Position numbers and translations under genes: made by a program. From Planoprotostelium fungivorum (lineage: Eukaryota > Evosea > Variosea > Cavosteliida > Cavosteliaceae), in assembly GCA_003024175.1 (NCBI GenBank), contig MDYQ01000247.1, forward strand, positions 1 through 38,517: a DNA stretch of 38,517 nucleotides, written 5' to 3'. This document shows, in pieces, positions 9,607 to 21,153 of the stretch (position 1 is the stretch's first letter; each line of letters opens with the position of its first letter). The notes under the pieces are model-generated. The model saw only the letters and a list, made by a program, of their open reading frames with translations. It searched no databases and had not been told where the DNA came from.

Positions 9607-12318
9607 ATGATCAGATTGCCCGCCGGCACACGTGTAGGAAGAACCACTTTATCTACGATGGGTATTCGATCTGCAGAGAATCCAAAGAAGTTGTGTGTCT
9701 CAAGGCAACATGCTTTGTTCATTCCGACCACATCGGGTATCACCGCTCACGCGACAGGTGTGTCTATGTCCATCTTTCTCATAATGTCCACCTCTCGTAT
9801 CTAATGTAAACAGGATCGAATCCTCTGTATGTGATTGCCAGTGGAGAGAAGAAGACCATCAAGACGGGAGACAGTGTATCTCTCTCTGTCGGAGATCGAG
9901 TTGGACTCCTCCACAACTGGTTCGTTTTCTCTGTCGAGAGAGATGTTGAAGAAAGATCACTCGGTGAGTCATCTTTTATTCATCATCGGAGGGATTTCCT
10001 CTCTTTCATCTCAACGTTTATCCTCGCAACTTCTGGAGCTCACATGTAAAACAGGTAAGAGGAAATTGGATGCCAAAGGTGATCGATACGACAAGCGTTC
10101 ATCTCAGAAGAAGCACAACTCCAGGAGAGGAGAGGTGTGACGACATCACACCAAGTCATCACCGATTGACTCCTGGCAGGTTGTAGTGGGAAAACCCGTC
10201 AAGCACTGGGACCAAGGCAAGAGGATGTGGGTGAAGGGCATGGTCATCCAAATGAACGTCAACGAAGAGACGAAGGAGAGGATGGCCCTCGTCGATATAG
10301 AAGGTGATCCGCGTCATCATCATCATCACGCGTCGCTCATACATGTGCAGGCGATCACGTGTGGAAGCCCGCCAACGAACTCATCGTGGAGAGCACCATG
10401 ATGCAGATCAAAGAGACCGACATCATCCGAAGCATGACCGACGGCCCGGGTGGCAAGGTGATGAGTCATCGTTCGTCGTCACAAATGCCAACGCGGGAAA
10501 CAGAGCAAGAGGCAGAGGAAATCCGGGCAACCATCTGACAGGGTCACACGATCTAGAGGTAGGGTCACTTACGCAGAATGGATGACATCATCGTCGGAGG
10601 GTCAGTCCATCTACAACGAGCCACGACAATTTCTGACGGGTTTACAGCGGAGGATGGTGACATGACTCACATGATGGAAGAGAGTGAGAAAGATATCAAC
10701 AAGTGAGATGAGATTTCTGAGAAATTTCATGACAACCTTCCAGGTTCGCCGATCGTGAGCCCACTCACCTCGCTCCCGATCAGGTAAATTTCGATGAAAT
10801 TTCGCGGCTGACACGGGTAAATAGGTTTCGGATGGTGTGACGGCCATCTTCTACTCGAAGGCCTGCGAGAAGCATTTTGTACCCAAATGGCACTATGAGA
10901 AACCCGAGCGCCTGGACGCCATCATGAAAGGTACTCCCTCGTTGACTCTCCGTTGACTTCCGATCCTCCGTTGACTCTCCATCGTCTCCGTTGACCTTCC
11001 CACAGGCCTGGAGAACCTCGTGAAGAAGTACCCCACGGCCGTTCGCATCGTGGAGGATTTTCCTCCTCTCACCTCGGAAGATTTAGTCTTGGCTCACAAT
11101 CACGCCTACTTGGACAGAGTCAAGCAAATGGTACCTGATACCGATGTACCCACCCACATCACTCAATACACGGTCGACGTGTGAGTTTTCAACGAGATTT
11201 CAAGCCGTAATGGTCGTACAGTGACAGCAAAGTGGAGGAAGACTTTGACACGTTCATGTCTAAATCTTCTTGGGAGGCCATTCTCATGGCCAACGGTGCC
11301 GTACGTAAAGCCATCGACATGGTGAAACATCGAATTTGAAATTCGAATCTCCCGCCAATTTTCTCAGGTCCACAACCGCGAAGTCCGCAACACCTTCTGC
11401 GCCATCCGTCCACCAGGTACCCACGAATCGAAATTTCAACGACATCTCCACGACATTTCTCACCGTGACAGGTCATCACTGTGGAGCTTCCGGTCACACT
11501 GAAGGAGCTAACTCTCAAGGCTATTGTATCGTCAACAACGTAGTGTTGGGTGCCCTCTATGCCAAAGAGAAGTACAACTACGAGAGGATCGCCATCGTCG
11601 GTGAATTTCTCCGGAATTTCCACGAATTCCACGCGAAATTTACACTCGATAGATTTCGACGTTCACCATGGTAACGGAACGGAAGAACTATTGTCCAACA
11701 AGGATGGATTCTTATTCGTTTCGATTCACGCTCACGACATTTATCCGCACACTGGAAGCGATAACATCCCCCGCGCACCTAACGTGGTCAACGTGGCCTT
11801 AGAGGTGGGGTTGGCTCGTTGTAGAATGGGAGGTGGCAAGTTGTAGATTGACGGGGGGTAGGTGGGAGACAGCTCGGAGGAATTTCACAGGGCGTTCGAT
11901 CAGAAGATCATGCCCGCGTTGAGATCTTATTCTCCTGATCTTCTCATCATCTCTGCCGGTTTCGACGCACACAAGAAAGATCCCACAGGTACGTCCATCA
12001 CCATCATCATCATGATGCTCATCAACTCGATCACCATCAACATCACGCTGCTGCATCTTCACATCATCATCATCACATCACTATCATCACTATCATTAAC
12101 ATCATCATCACTATCATCAACAACATGAGAACATCTGATGATGAATAGATGGCCTCAACTTGGAAGAACAAGACTACTTCACTATGACCGAAAAGTTGAA
12201 GCAGATCGCAGAGGAACACTGTGGGGGAAGGATCGTCTCTGTCTTAGAGGGTGGTTATCACTTACCCAGTTTAAAGAGGAGTGTCAGAGAACATCTCATC
12301 AGTCTCATCAAGAAGTAA
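9607..12318 (+). CDS. Class II-like histone deacetylase with N-terminal FHA-like domain
   Basis: Multi-exon gene of roughly 600-630 residues. First comes an FHA-like domain (about residues 1-100): GTRVGRTTL, then CVSRQHALFI, then TGSNPLYVIASG, giving the G-R, S-R-x-H and N positions that bind phosphothreonine in PNKP/APLF-type FHA domains. A basic linker (GKRKLDAKGDRYDKR) follows, then a small possible tudor/chromo-like barrel (KHWDQGKRMWVKGMVIQM ... DIEGDHVWKPANEL). The deacetylase domain carries all metal and catalytic signatures: RPPGHHCGASGHTEG, GYCIVNNVVLGA, DFDVHHGNGTEE, ISAGFDAHKKDP and LEGGYH. The enzyme should remove acetyl groups from lysines in histones or other proteins. Introns are short except one CAT-rich intron at about 11991-12148. 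Exon joins near 10.50-10.63 kb are ambiguous. The start at 9607 follows an in-frame stop, so a further upstream exon completing the first FHA strand is possible. Confidence 0.88.
11991..12148 (+). repeat. CAT/ATC-rich repeat filling an HDAC intron
   Basis: The last long HDAC intron starts GTACGTCCATC, ends GATGATGAATAG and in between is dominated by ATCATCATC and ATCAACATC units. It is about three times the usual intron length here. Confidence 0.65.
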
Positions 12319-12550
12319 ATCAATACAATCCAATGCTAATGTTTATGCTTAAGTGATTCTTCCTTCATTTATGCTCGTGTTTCATGCTTAAGTGATTCTT
12401 CATTCATGCTTAAAGTGATTCTCCGTTTATCCTTGTGTTCATGCTTAACATAAATGGAGAATAACTTTAAGCGTGTATATTCTTAAGTAATTCATTTTTA
12501 TCGATACAATCTAGTGTGAATGGTGACGCAATCGTGATTCTCATTTCGTT
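12319..12550. other. Convergent 3' region with direct repeats and a long hairpin
   Basis: The 232 nt lie between the stops of the HDAC gene (+) and the receptor-like gene (-). It contains three spaced copies of ATGCTTAAGTGATTCT-like sequence starting near 12345, 12384 and 12406 (the third with an extra A). It also holds the inverted repeat described separately. Shared 3' processing or termination signals are a reasonable guess. Confidence 0.45.
12409..12471. terminator. Hairpin between convergent genes
   Basis: The arms are 12409-12430 and 12450-12471, 22 nt each, with a 19-nt loop. Reading the pairs, 20 are Watson-Crick, one is G-U on the plus-strand RNA and one is mismatched. The sequence is T/A-rich with a CTCC/GGAG core. 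The structure is seen in the sequence; the termination or processing role is inferred from its position. Confidence 0.45.
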
Positions 12551-15500
12551 TTAATTGTCTTCCGTACTCGATAGCAGTGGAGTTGAATCGAGTGATGACG
12601 GCGTTAGTTGGGATGGGTGATTCTTTGAACGTTTGCGTTGGATTAAGCGGTAGAGTTTCGTGATGGTCTTTCTGGACATAAGGAAGGCCGAGAAGAGGAA
12701 TGGTATGGCGATGAGGATGATCTATCACGTTCAGTCTATGTTCATGATGTGAAGATCAGATGATGGTGATTGTGATGATGATGACAACAAACGTCACCTC
12801 TATAGGGACGATGCGTTCAGGTTGTTGCATACCATCCAATGAAGTGAGCAGTGTGAGGGACAATAAGCAGATGGTTTCTAACGCCTGCCCCGATTTCGTC
12901 TGGAATGGCCGTAGGATGAGATGAGATGCGAGAGATAAGATGGCGAGTGCTCTCATGATGTTTCCCGTCCTATCATCCAAGTTAAGAATAAGAAATCTAT
13001 TTCGGCCTCACCATTTCGAATAAGCACCGAGGACGTAGACGACGGCCACGAGCAATCTTCTCAGCATGTAGATGGTCTCCCAGTATCTGATCTCGTGTTA
13101 TCTCTGTCGATGAGAGTGTCGTTCTCACTTGCAGCCGTTACGATAACAACCATCTAACACCATCAGCATGTCTCGTGTTGTCCTTGATCTCCCCTTCTTC
13201 AGTCTGTGTCTGCTTTAACGTCAGCTCTCTCCATCATCATGTTGTATAAGATGATTGAAATCAAATGGATGCAGAAAAGACAATCTCGAAGAAAGAGAAA
13301 GATGACCTGAAGTAGAGAATGAAAAAGGGAGAAGGAAGCAGTGTGACAGCTGCAACGGCAACAAACACTTTTCTCCACGTTCCGCTGCACTCGATGCTGC
13401 CTGCGTTGTACATGACCCATCCACTCTTCTCTTCTGTCTCTATCTGTACGTTCTATCATTCACCACACTATACAACTCCTTTTTCTCAAGAACGATGAAG
13501 AATCAAATTGAAGGGAAGAGAAAGCTCACCTGCACACAGAAGAGGATCTTGAGACAGATAGAAGTAACACCCGTGTAAACCAGCAGAAGAGAAGTGATGA
13601 GTGCCGTGCTGCATCGGCTGTATCGACTGCGTCCCTTCTTCTTCTTCCTCTCTTCTTTCTCTTCGTCGCTCAATTTTCTCCTTCCCGTGATCTTCTCGTA
13701 TGCCTTCGCAACCAGACAGGCCACGGCCAATAAAAAGACGGTCGCCAGGGGGATGTACAGACACAGAGCCTCTCGTTGTAGATAGTCGACGTTTCCGATG
13801 CAGAAGCCGACGCCCGTCGACAGATCGTTACTTTCAGGTGTGATGGCAAATGATAAGACCATCCTAAATCCATCAAAGTGCCTTCTCTGAACTATTTCTA
13901 TCAGTCTCACACTTTGCAAAAGGTAGACGGACTCACTCAACAAGGGAAAAGTTTGTACGAAGAAAGAAATGGATTTCCAAATGGATCCGTCACCGATGGG
14001 AAGCACCAGCAGTAGAGCGACGTAAACGAACGGAGCGAAAGCGATGAATGTCGCATAACCTCCATGACATTGCGTCTGCCTCATGCACTTTGAGGTCAAG
14101 AAGCCCAGAGTGTAGCCATCTTGACATTCTCCACACAAGACACCCTTCCTGCCGGTCTCACAGCTGTCGCTCCACGGATGAGATGTCGAGTTGCAGTGGT
14201 TGCTGGGACAATCGTAGCAAACGAGCTGTTCGCGATCTGTCGACGATCTGCCACACCAATAGCCGGGATCGGCCTGTGAGAGTGTCGACATTTCTTGGCG
14301 GAGAGGCGGTAACTCACCATGGGTGGTTTCCCAACAGAGCAATCTAGGTTGGAAGGGCAGATCTGGCACGCCGTGTCGCGGAAAATTTCGTCCTCCAATT
14401 TTCCGGCGCCCAGCATGTATCTTCCATCTTCACAGAAGGAGCAGGCCCAAACGTAAGGGTGCGTATTGACATCGACCCTCAGCTGTGTGCCGGGGGGACA
14501 GTACAATTGATTTTGGATGCTGATGGGACGGCCACTTACGGCCACCGTGTCGTCCGCGTTATAGCTTGGGCGGCTGTATATGACGATGACATTGTCTGTA
14601 ATCTGTTGTATACGTGAGCGACAGAACATCTAAGCGGTGAGAGAAAAGTGGAAGGAAATGCTCGAAATAAGAAAGATAAGAGAAATGAAAAAGATAAGAA
14701 AGAAAAGAAGCATGAGAAGAATAAGAAAGAAAAGATAAGAAAGATAACAGTTGGAGGAGGATGAAAGAATGTCTCACATCAACATATTTAGCATCGCCTA
14801 TGGTAAATACAGAAGCGTGTGGTGCTTTGTTCTGGTTCATGATATTACCACACACGGTGACGTTCTCGTTACTTCCGGTCACACTCAGTGCCCCCGAATC
14901 TAAACTCGCCTCGTTGTAGTTCATGACGTTGTTCTCTATGAGGATTTTACTGTTGGTTGCCATGACAGCGATGGCCCCTCCCGACGTGGCCTTACAGCAC
15001 TCTATGCTGACACCCTGTCACCTCGCGAAATTTCCACCGATTTTCACCTGTTATTCGACAGGCGTACGAGGCCGTAATCCAGATTGGTGATGCTGATTCC
15101 TCCAGCGCCCGATGGAGAATCATACCCAGCGATGCTGTTGTTCGCCACGAGGATCGTGGCCGAGTACGCATTCTGGATGGAAAATGCCGTGACGTTCCCA
15201 CCGTAGCTCCACTGATTCTCCACGACGGTCGCGTTGATTGACGGGGGGTGGTCGTCCGCATCGAAGAAGCTGCTCTGTATGGACAAGATGGTCTGTTTGA
15301 ATCGATTGTTCCTCGCCGTCCATTCAGTCAGATCAGAAGAGCAACCAGAATGCTCCAGAAAATCGATCGTGTTATCGTTGAAATAAAAGCGAAGGACTCT
15401 GTGAGAAGTATCCATGATGCATTTTGTATTCTGTCAAGGTGAACAATGTGGTGGAAGGTGATGCCCTCACCCTCAGAACGGCTGTGTCGAGGACGTTGTC

Positions 15501-16478
15501 GTAGATGTAGACGTCAGATACGGAGGGTGTGTCCATAGTCACACTTAAATAGTTGCGGTTGTGTGATATGTGAATCTTCGTACCGTACAGCTGCTCAAAG
15601 TGGGTGACCAGACGCAGATCGTTGTGGCTGATGTTGAATAGAGATGAGTTCAGATGACCGATCGGTCCGGCACTCCACAAAACACTGAGATTTCCTCCTC
15701 CTGTGTTCTGATGGACGAGAATGGAATAGATAGTAGATGCCGTGTCGACTTGGTTGGAAATGAGCATGCCGCTGCCCTCTTCGATGGTGTTGTGTGTTAT
15801 GTGTTGCTCGGGGAGTCGTGTGCCGATGGATCCCACGATGAATTCTGTTTCATTCCAGATGTGATTGCGGACGATGTGAATACTGTCCGATTGCATGGGT
15901 AGTAGAGAGATCTTGTTGTTGTTGAAGTCACAATCGATGATGGAGGTGGAAGAGATCAGATCATCGTTCCAAGACTTGGATAGGTTAATGACGTCTTGCG
16001 AGAGGAGGTGAGATCACCTGAAAAATGTTGCAATCGGACAGGGAGACATTTTGCAAAGTGATGTCACTGGCATTGAATACCTCTAATAGACATCCGGAAA
16101 CAGAGATGAAATTCCATGCGATGGGTCCTCCATTTCCATTGAGCTCTTGATAAACCCCGAAAGTAGAGGGTGGTCCCGCAATACACTCTATTCGAGGTTT
16201 CTATTGGTTCAGTCAACATAAACCAGGTTCCAGGTGATCACCTCCTCCATATGAGATCCTATCTTCCATACAGAAATTAATGCAGGTATAGACGTGTTGG
16301 TCGTGTATGTTCCAGGGGATATGCAGACCGATTTGTGAGTGCCAATGGTCTGGCATGGTGATCCTTCAGTTCCACAACCGGGTCGATCGTTGCCCTCCTG
16401 AGCATCGATGTATACAGCACAGGCTTGTAGCAGATATATGTAGGTACAGAATAAGATGCAGACCGTCCTCCACCTCAT
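12551..16478 (-). CDS. Secreted beta-helix / cysteine-rich / multi-span membrane protein, copy A
   Basis: The start Met at 16478 opens a signal peptide (MRWRTVCILFCTYIYLL) followed by a cysteine pair motif GCGTEGSPCQTIG. A long ectodomain with N-x-I/V ladder repeats suggests a right-handed parallel beta-helix (ISITNLDYG, VTVCGNIMNQNKA). A cysteine-rich juxtamembrane block follows (YCPPGTQL, CSFCEDGRYMLGAGK, CQICPSNLDCS, GVLCGECQDGYTLGFL). The C-terminal half has about eight or nine hydrophobic helices, including FVYVALLLVLPIGDGS, IPLATVFLLAVACLVA and CSTALITSLLLVYTGVTS. It ends IILIAIPFLFSAFLMSRK plus a Ser-rich tail. The stop is at 12551-12553. The layout resembles orphan receptor- or channel-like proteins of protists and basal animals; the ligand and function are unknown. 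I see no frame break in this copy, which serves as reference for copies B and C. Confidence 0.8.
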
Positions 16479-16645
16479 CTCGAGAAGGGGAGATGTCGTG
16501 TGTCGTGTGTCAATACGAAAACCTGATATACAACCATGTATTTGATATCAAAATATCTCCATATTATTTCGCTGCCAACCAGGATGAATCATTTGACGAA
16601 CCACCGAGCAGTTCATATGTATCCAATAGAGATACATGTTCTCGT

Positions 16646-17592
16646 TCATTTACTATCTGTCTTCTCGTCTCGTGGCTCTCTCAGCATGCACCAGAGGGTA
16701 ACACCTTCTTTTGTCTCTCCGTCTGAATAGCCCTTTCCATCGACTTGACCGACTCCCATGACGACAGTCTCGAGTACCTTTAAAGGATGAGCAGCTCGTC
16801 ATCACGTCAACATCCTCACTTCAAATCCCATCTTCTTATAGATGTCACGAGAGTTCTCAGATGTCGCTTCCAGCCACAATGGAAGTCCTGAACACCATCA
16901 TCATTAACATGACAATGCGATCTTGACGATACCTTCACGATCTCCCTTCTCTAGGTGTTCCTTGAAGAGAGCCTTGCAATGTCCTTTGCCTCTGTGTTCT
17001 GGAAGAGTTCCAACGATAAAGCAGTAGTAGTAGGGTCTGCCCTTGAGGTATCTGTCTCACTTCAGCGTGAGAGACGATGGGTCATCGTACTTTGCCTTCA
17101 CAGGGTCGACGTAAGAGGAATAGTCGAGCATCTTCATCATCGAGCGATAACCAAGATGCCAGAAGATGGTAGGTCCATATCGAAGTGCAGCGATAGGATT
17201 GTCGAGCTGGAAGTGTTAATTTTGATTCGCTATGAGAGCAGCTCACTTTCTTTCCTGGAGGCAACCACAGAGCGGCCGCTTGATAATCTGAAATGATGTT
17301 GGATCACAATGTGGAAGTAGTCACGAGAAGAGAATTCTTACCTGCAACCTCATAACAATCGCCAGTGTTGTATGTGTGAAGACCAACGTTGACAATGAAC
17401 ATCTGTTTGTGCCGAGTATAGAATGCATCTCCCTCAGCGTGGGTTCGATTCAACAAGTAATTGATGGCAGCATCGTCCAGAAAAGATCTGTGAATCATTA
17501 ATCGAGGACCCTTCGCCCTCTCGGCACCTTCTCAGAGTCTCAATGATCTTCTCCTTTACAGTTTCGTCTGTGTGTCCTACGTTGTTGGCCAT
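16646..17592 (-). CDS. GNAT-family N-acetyltransferase
   Basis: The start MANNVGHTDETVKEK at 17592 opens a protein of about 240 residues in seven exons. Key signatures are DYQAAALWLPPGKK, a substrate-side motif common in fungal and protist GNAT proteins, and VGTLPEHRGKGHCKALFKEH, the acetyl-CoA pyrophosphate-binding motif A (R/Q-x-x-G-x-G/A). PLWLEATSENSRDIYKKMGF is motif B. The protein transfers acetyl from acetyl-CoA to an unknown amine. One intron (about 17060-17098) uses a GTACGA donor; without it an in-frame TGA would interrupt the protein just before YLKGRP. The gene lies on the same strand as the upstream deiminase gene, about 170 nt downstream of its stop. That nearness is not evidence of shared function in a eukaryote. 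Confidence 0.85.
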
Positions 17593-17760
17593 GTTGTATG
17601 TGTGTCGCTGTTGTGATGAGATGTATCTCCGTAGGCTGACACCTCGGGCCGAATTTCCGAGGCTACTCCGCGTCTGCATCCACATATCTCATCATCTTCC
17701 ATATCCTTTCTTCTACCTCTCACTCTTGAAAGTATATATTACATTACACCACAGACTTTA

Positions 17761-20700
17761 TCAGAAGAGTTCAGCGATACAACAGCGGACACCACCACCG
17801 CCGTATGTCTCTATGGTGGGAATGTGTGCCTTTCCGATGGCCACCTTGTGGTCGATCAACACTTGCTTCTGTTCCTCTGTGAAGGCTCTGTGGGCCGTCT
17901 CTGACATGATCAACACGGGTCCGTTGAGTTTGGGGCTGTAGAGGTCAGTCGTCTGGTGATGGTGATCTCGATGATGATGTGTTGGTAACCGATCAGATGG
18001 TGATGGTTGATGATGCATGTGAATGATGAGATGATGAGATGATGATGATATCACCTGAACAGCTCGATGACATTTCCACAGAAGTGGTGCATCTGGTCCT
18101 TCGTGATGTCGATGATCTTCACACATCAGTCTCATCCTCCTCTCCTCTCACCGTGTGGGTCGCTCCCAATTTCTCCACAAACTTCTTCTTCTTTTCTTCC
18201 TCGTGAATGGCATCGAGACAGACGACCGCCACTGTGCTACCGATACTGTCATCTCTGTCAGTCTCATCATCATCGTCATCGCCATGACACATCGTCATCA
18301 TGATCATGGCGATGATGATGATCATCATCACCCCATGACAACGTTAGTGTGGTAGACGGCCTCTCCCGAGTGGTCCTTTGCCTCTCCCATGTCAATCAGC
18401 TCGTAACCCATCTTCTGGCACCATTCGTTTACGACCTGGAGACTTTGAGACTCGAAGACCGGGAAAACTCACGGGAAGATCGGCTCTCTGAGATTGACAC
18501 ATGTAGGCCACGCGGTTGACACGATCTAATACCATGGCGCCGGTGCCTTCTAACGCGAGTGGTGTCTCTGCTTTCTCGTAGCCAGAGAGATCGATCACCC
18601 TCCTGAACAGGTCCGTCAGTCATCACCGACATCATGATCACATCACGTGTGGATATAGATATATGGATATAGATCGATACTGTTATGCATCGTATATGTA
18701 TGTATCGTATAATAAAGACGTATCGATCGACTCATGCACTTCATCATCACACAAATCCTCACTTGAATCGGTTCTTCAACCTCGCGATGGTCTCAGGTAT
18801 TCTCTCTCTGCTTCTGTTCTCGTATTTCATGGGATAGAGAACCAGAGTGGGTCCCTCTGCATCATCATGAGTGGAGAACCAATTGTTGAGAAAAACTGCA
18901 TCGGGGCAATCCATCCTCTCGTTGATGGCCGTGTGGACGTTGATGCCCAGATCCTGGGTCAACATGCGGTGGAAGCTGTTCCCGCCATCAACCACCGTTT
19001 GAATTTCAGATTTCAAACTCACACGGAGTATTCTCGCATGGCGGCGCGTTGGATCTGACTCTTTGTCATCTTCGGTTTGTTCATGAAGCTGTTGTCCTCT
19101 GCAGCCTGCGTGTTGAAGAAGAAACCGGTGGGTGGACACATCAAGATGGTGTCGCTCGTCTGTAGTCTTCCCTCGCGGGTCGTCCACAGTTTTCTCATGT
19201 GTGGGACGACAAGCCTGCCGGCCGCCTCACCGTTCTTCTCGTTCTCTCTGTGGATGACCTGGAGAATTGAGGGAAATTTCGTGGAGATGTGGGGGAGGTT
19301 TCACCTGGGTAGAACAGTGGATGGAGCCGTACATACGTGACACGTGACTGTAATCGATGACTTCGATTTTTCTGACACAGTTTGAGTGGGTCGTGGGAGA
19401 ATAAAATGAAATAAATCCCACCCCGTTCCATTTTCGTCCCTGGCGATCTTTCTCGCGGCTTCCATGTCTGGACAGATCAGATGACCGTTTCCGATGTTCA
19501 GAAAGTTGATGCCGTAGTTGGCTTGGTCTCTCTCGCTGAGAGGAATGACGTGGTAGCCGATCAACTTGAGGAATTCGTAGAATTCTACGTCGTTGACCTC
19601 TAAGACGTACTTTCCGTTCTCATCTGAAAAGATGAGATCATGTGATCATCATGCATGATGTGACATGATGATTCACCCTTCTTGTACAGATCTACGAGTC
19701 TTCTTCTGTCTGAGTCTCCTCCTTTTCGTTCGATGAGACTCTCTCCTTCATCTCATGATCATCATCTCACCTATGACGACATCGAGCATGGCACATGCAG
19801 TATCGTGGACGATGTTCCAAATGGTGTCCAAATGCATTCTCTCTTGAGCCCAATCGAAACAGTCTTTGACGACAGCGACCTGATGTCGAATGAGATGATC
19901 ATCTCGTCATTCATCATGATGATCTCACGTGAGTAGTACCAAAGAGGTCGTTGTCGAAGCAGTGGTGGATGGCCTTCCAATTGGTTCTCAGACCCAGACC
20001 GATCATACACAAATCGTTACCAATGGGGAAGAAGTCACCTACATCACGTTCGTCTCATCGCGATCATCGCCATCATGCACTCACCTCCTTCTAAAGCGCC
20101 TCCCTGAGGTATCTCTCCAATGACTGGCATTCCCAACTTCTCGAAGCAGAATTTAGTCACTTCCCTCTCTGGAGCTCGCGTGGTCGAATTGAGCTGCCCG
20201 ATGACAACTCCACGGGGAGTTGTGATCTGTTGGTCTCTACAGAAGACGAGATTAGACAGAGGAGAGAAAGCTACAGAGGTGGAAGACAGGGCCGTGTTGA
20301 GATCCGCCTTTCTGGAGGAAGATGAGAAGTGATGGAAGTTGAGGTGGACATGATTGGGAAGACATGAGAAGGTCATGATGGAGGATGGGAGGTACACCTC
20401 AGAGAGATGGTGGGGTTCGTCAACACAATGTCGGCGATCTGATCGATGGACATCTCGGAGATGATCTTCTCTTTGTAGACGTCGCTCATCAGATAGCGAT
20501 CGTGCTCGGAGAGGAGGGCAGATTGATCTCCATCGCGATTGTCCAACTTGTACGTCAAGTTCTTCATGGCCAATCGCTCGAGCTTCAATCTCTCTCTCAA
20601 GTTCTCCTCACAGTCCTGTCGTGGAGTTGAGAATGATGAGATGCATCAAATCAGACGATCTCACCATCTTGAGGACGTCCCTCACTTTTACGGTTTTGAC

Positions 20701-21019
20701 TCCATTCTTCTCCAAGATGCTCACAAGATTCTTATGTTCCTGTTGAGCTTTCTTGAGGTCAACTGGATTCTCGTAGAGAGACCCATCGGGATGTAATGCA
20801 CCCTGATGATGGTCAGTTATCAAAAAAGGATTGACGCTTTGTAAATTTTAATTTACCATGAACGATGGCATATCAGGCTCGTGAACCTGTGCGTGTCAGT
20901 GATGTCTATCACGACCGACACTCCCACACCAGAATGAGCTTCGCAATGTGGTTCTCGTGAACTTGACAATGAGTCCCGACGACTCTGGGCGTGGTGGGTG
21001 ATAGAACTTCAGAGCTCAT
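17761..21019 (-). CDS. Arginine deiminase fused to CtlX-type amidinotransferase-fold hydrolase
   Basis: Start MSSEVLSPTTPRVVG at 21019; stop at 17761-17763. The N-terminal half is a eukaryotic arginine deiminase: VHEPDMPSFM, GALHPDGSLYENPVD, LVFCRDQQITTPRGVVIGQ, LEGGDFFPIGNDL, ERMHLDTIWNIVHD and the catalytic-cysteine end MYGSIHCSTQ. The reading frame continues through a 44-nt intron (about 19260-19303) into VIHRENEKNGEAAGR and then a second domain of the same fold: SDTILMCPPTGFFFNTQA, FLNNWFSTHDD, LVLYPMKYENRSRER, LEGTGAMVLDR, AVYHTNV and GGGGVRCCIAELF. These fit the CtlX-type citrulline hydrolase branch with its Asp, His and Cys positions kept. Deiminase makes citrulline and ammonia from arginine; the second domain could split citrulline to ornithine. 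One intron near 19745-19770 is unusually short in my model. Two separate genes remain possible, but no stop or start separates the halves. Confidence 0.85.
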
Positions 21020-21153
21020 GCTGCCTCCTTCTCAAACGATTCTTTCTTCGGGAATAAATTACAAACCCGAAATTTGTGATTGGGCTCGTTGTTGATGGTA
21101 CGTAATCTATCAATCTTCCGAAAATCCAACTTTATGACCTCATCGAACGAGGA
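21020..21153. promoter_or_regulatory. Short divergent promoter region
   Basis: Only 134 nt separate the start codons of the deiminase fusion (-) and receptor-like copy B (+). The stretch is A/T-rich with GAATAAATTACAAA at 21051-21064. No other feature was recognised. Confidence 0.4.

Noticed and set aside
16020-16045. Very short 23-nt intron in copy A
   Set aside because: A later acceptor (CCAAG) gives a 43-nt intron in the right phase, the same length as the matching intron of copy C.
17060-17098. In-frame stop in the GNAT gene
   Set aside because: A GTACGA...GACAG intron of 39 nt removes it and restores KAKYLKGRPYYY, so the gene is probably intact.
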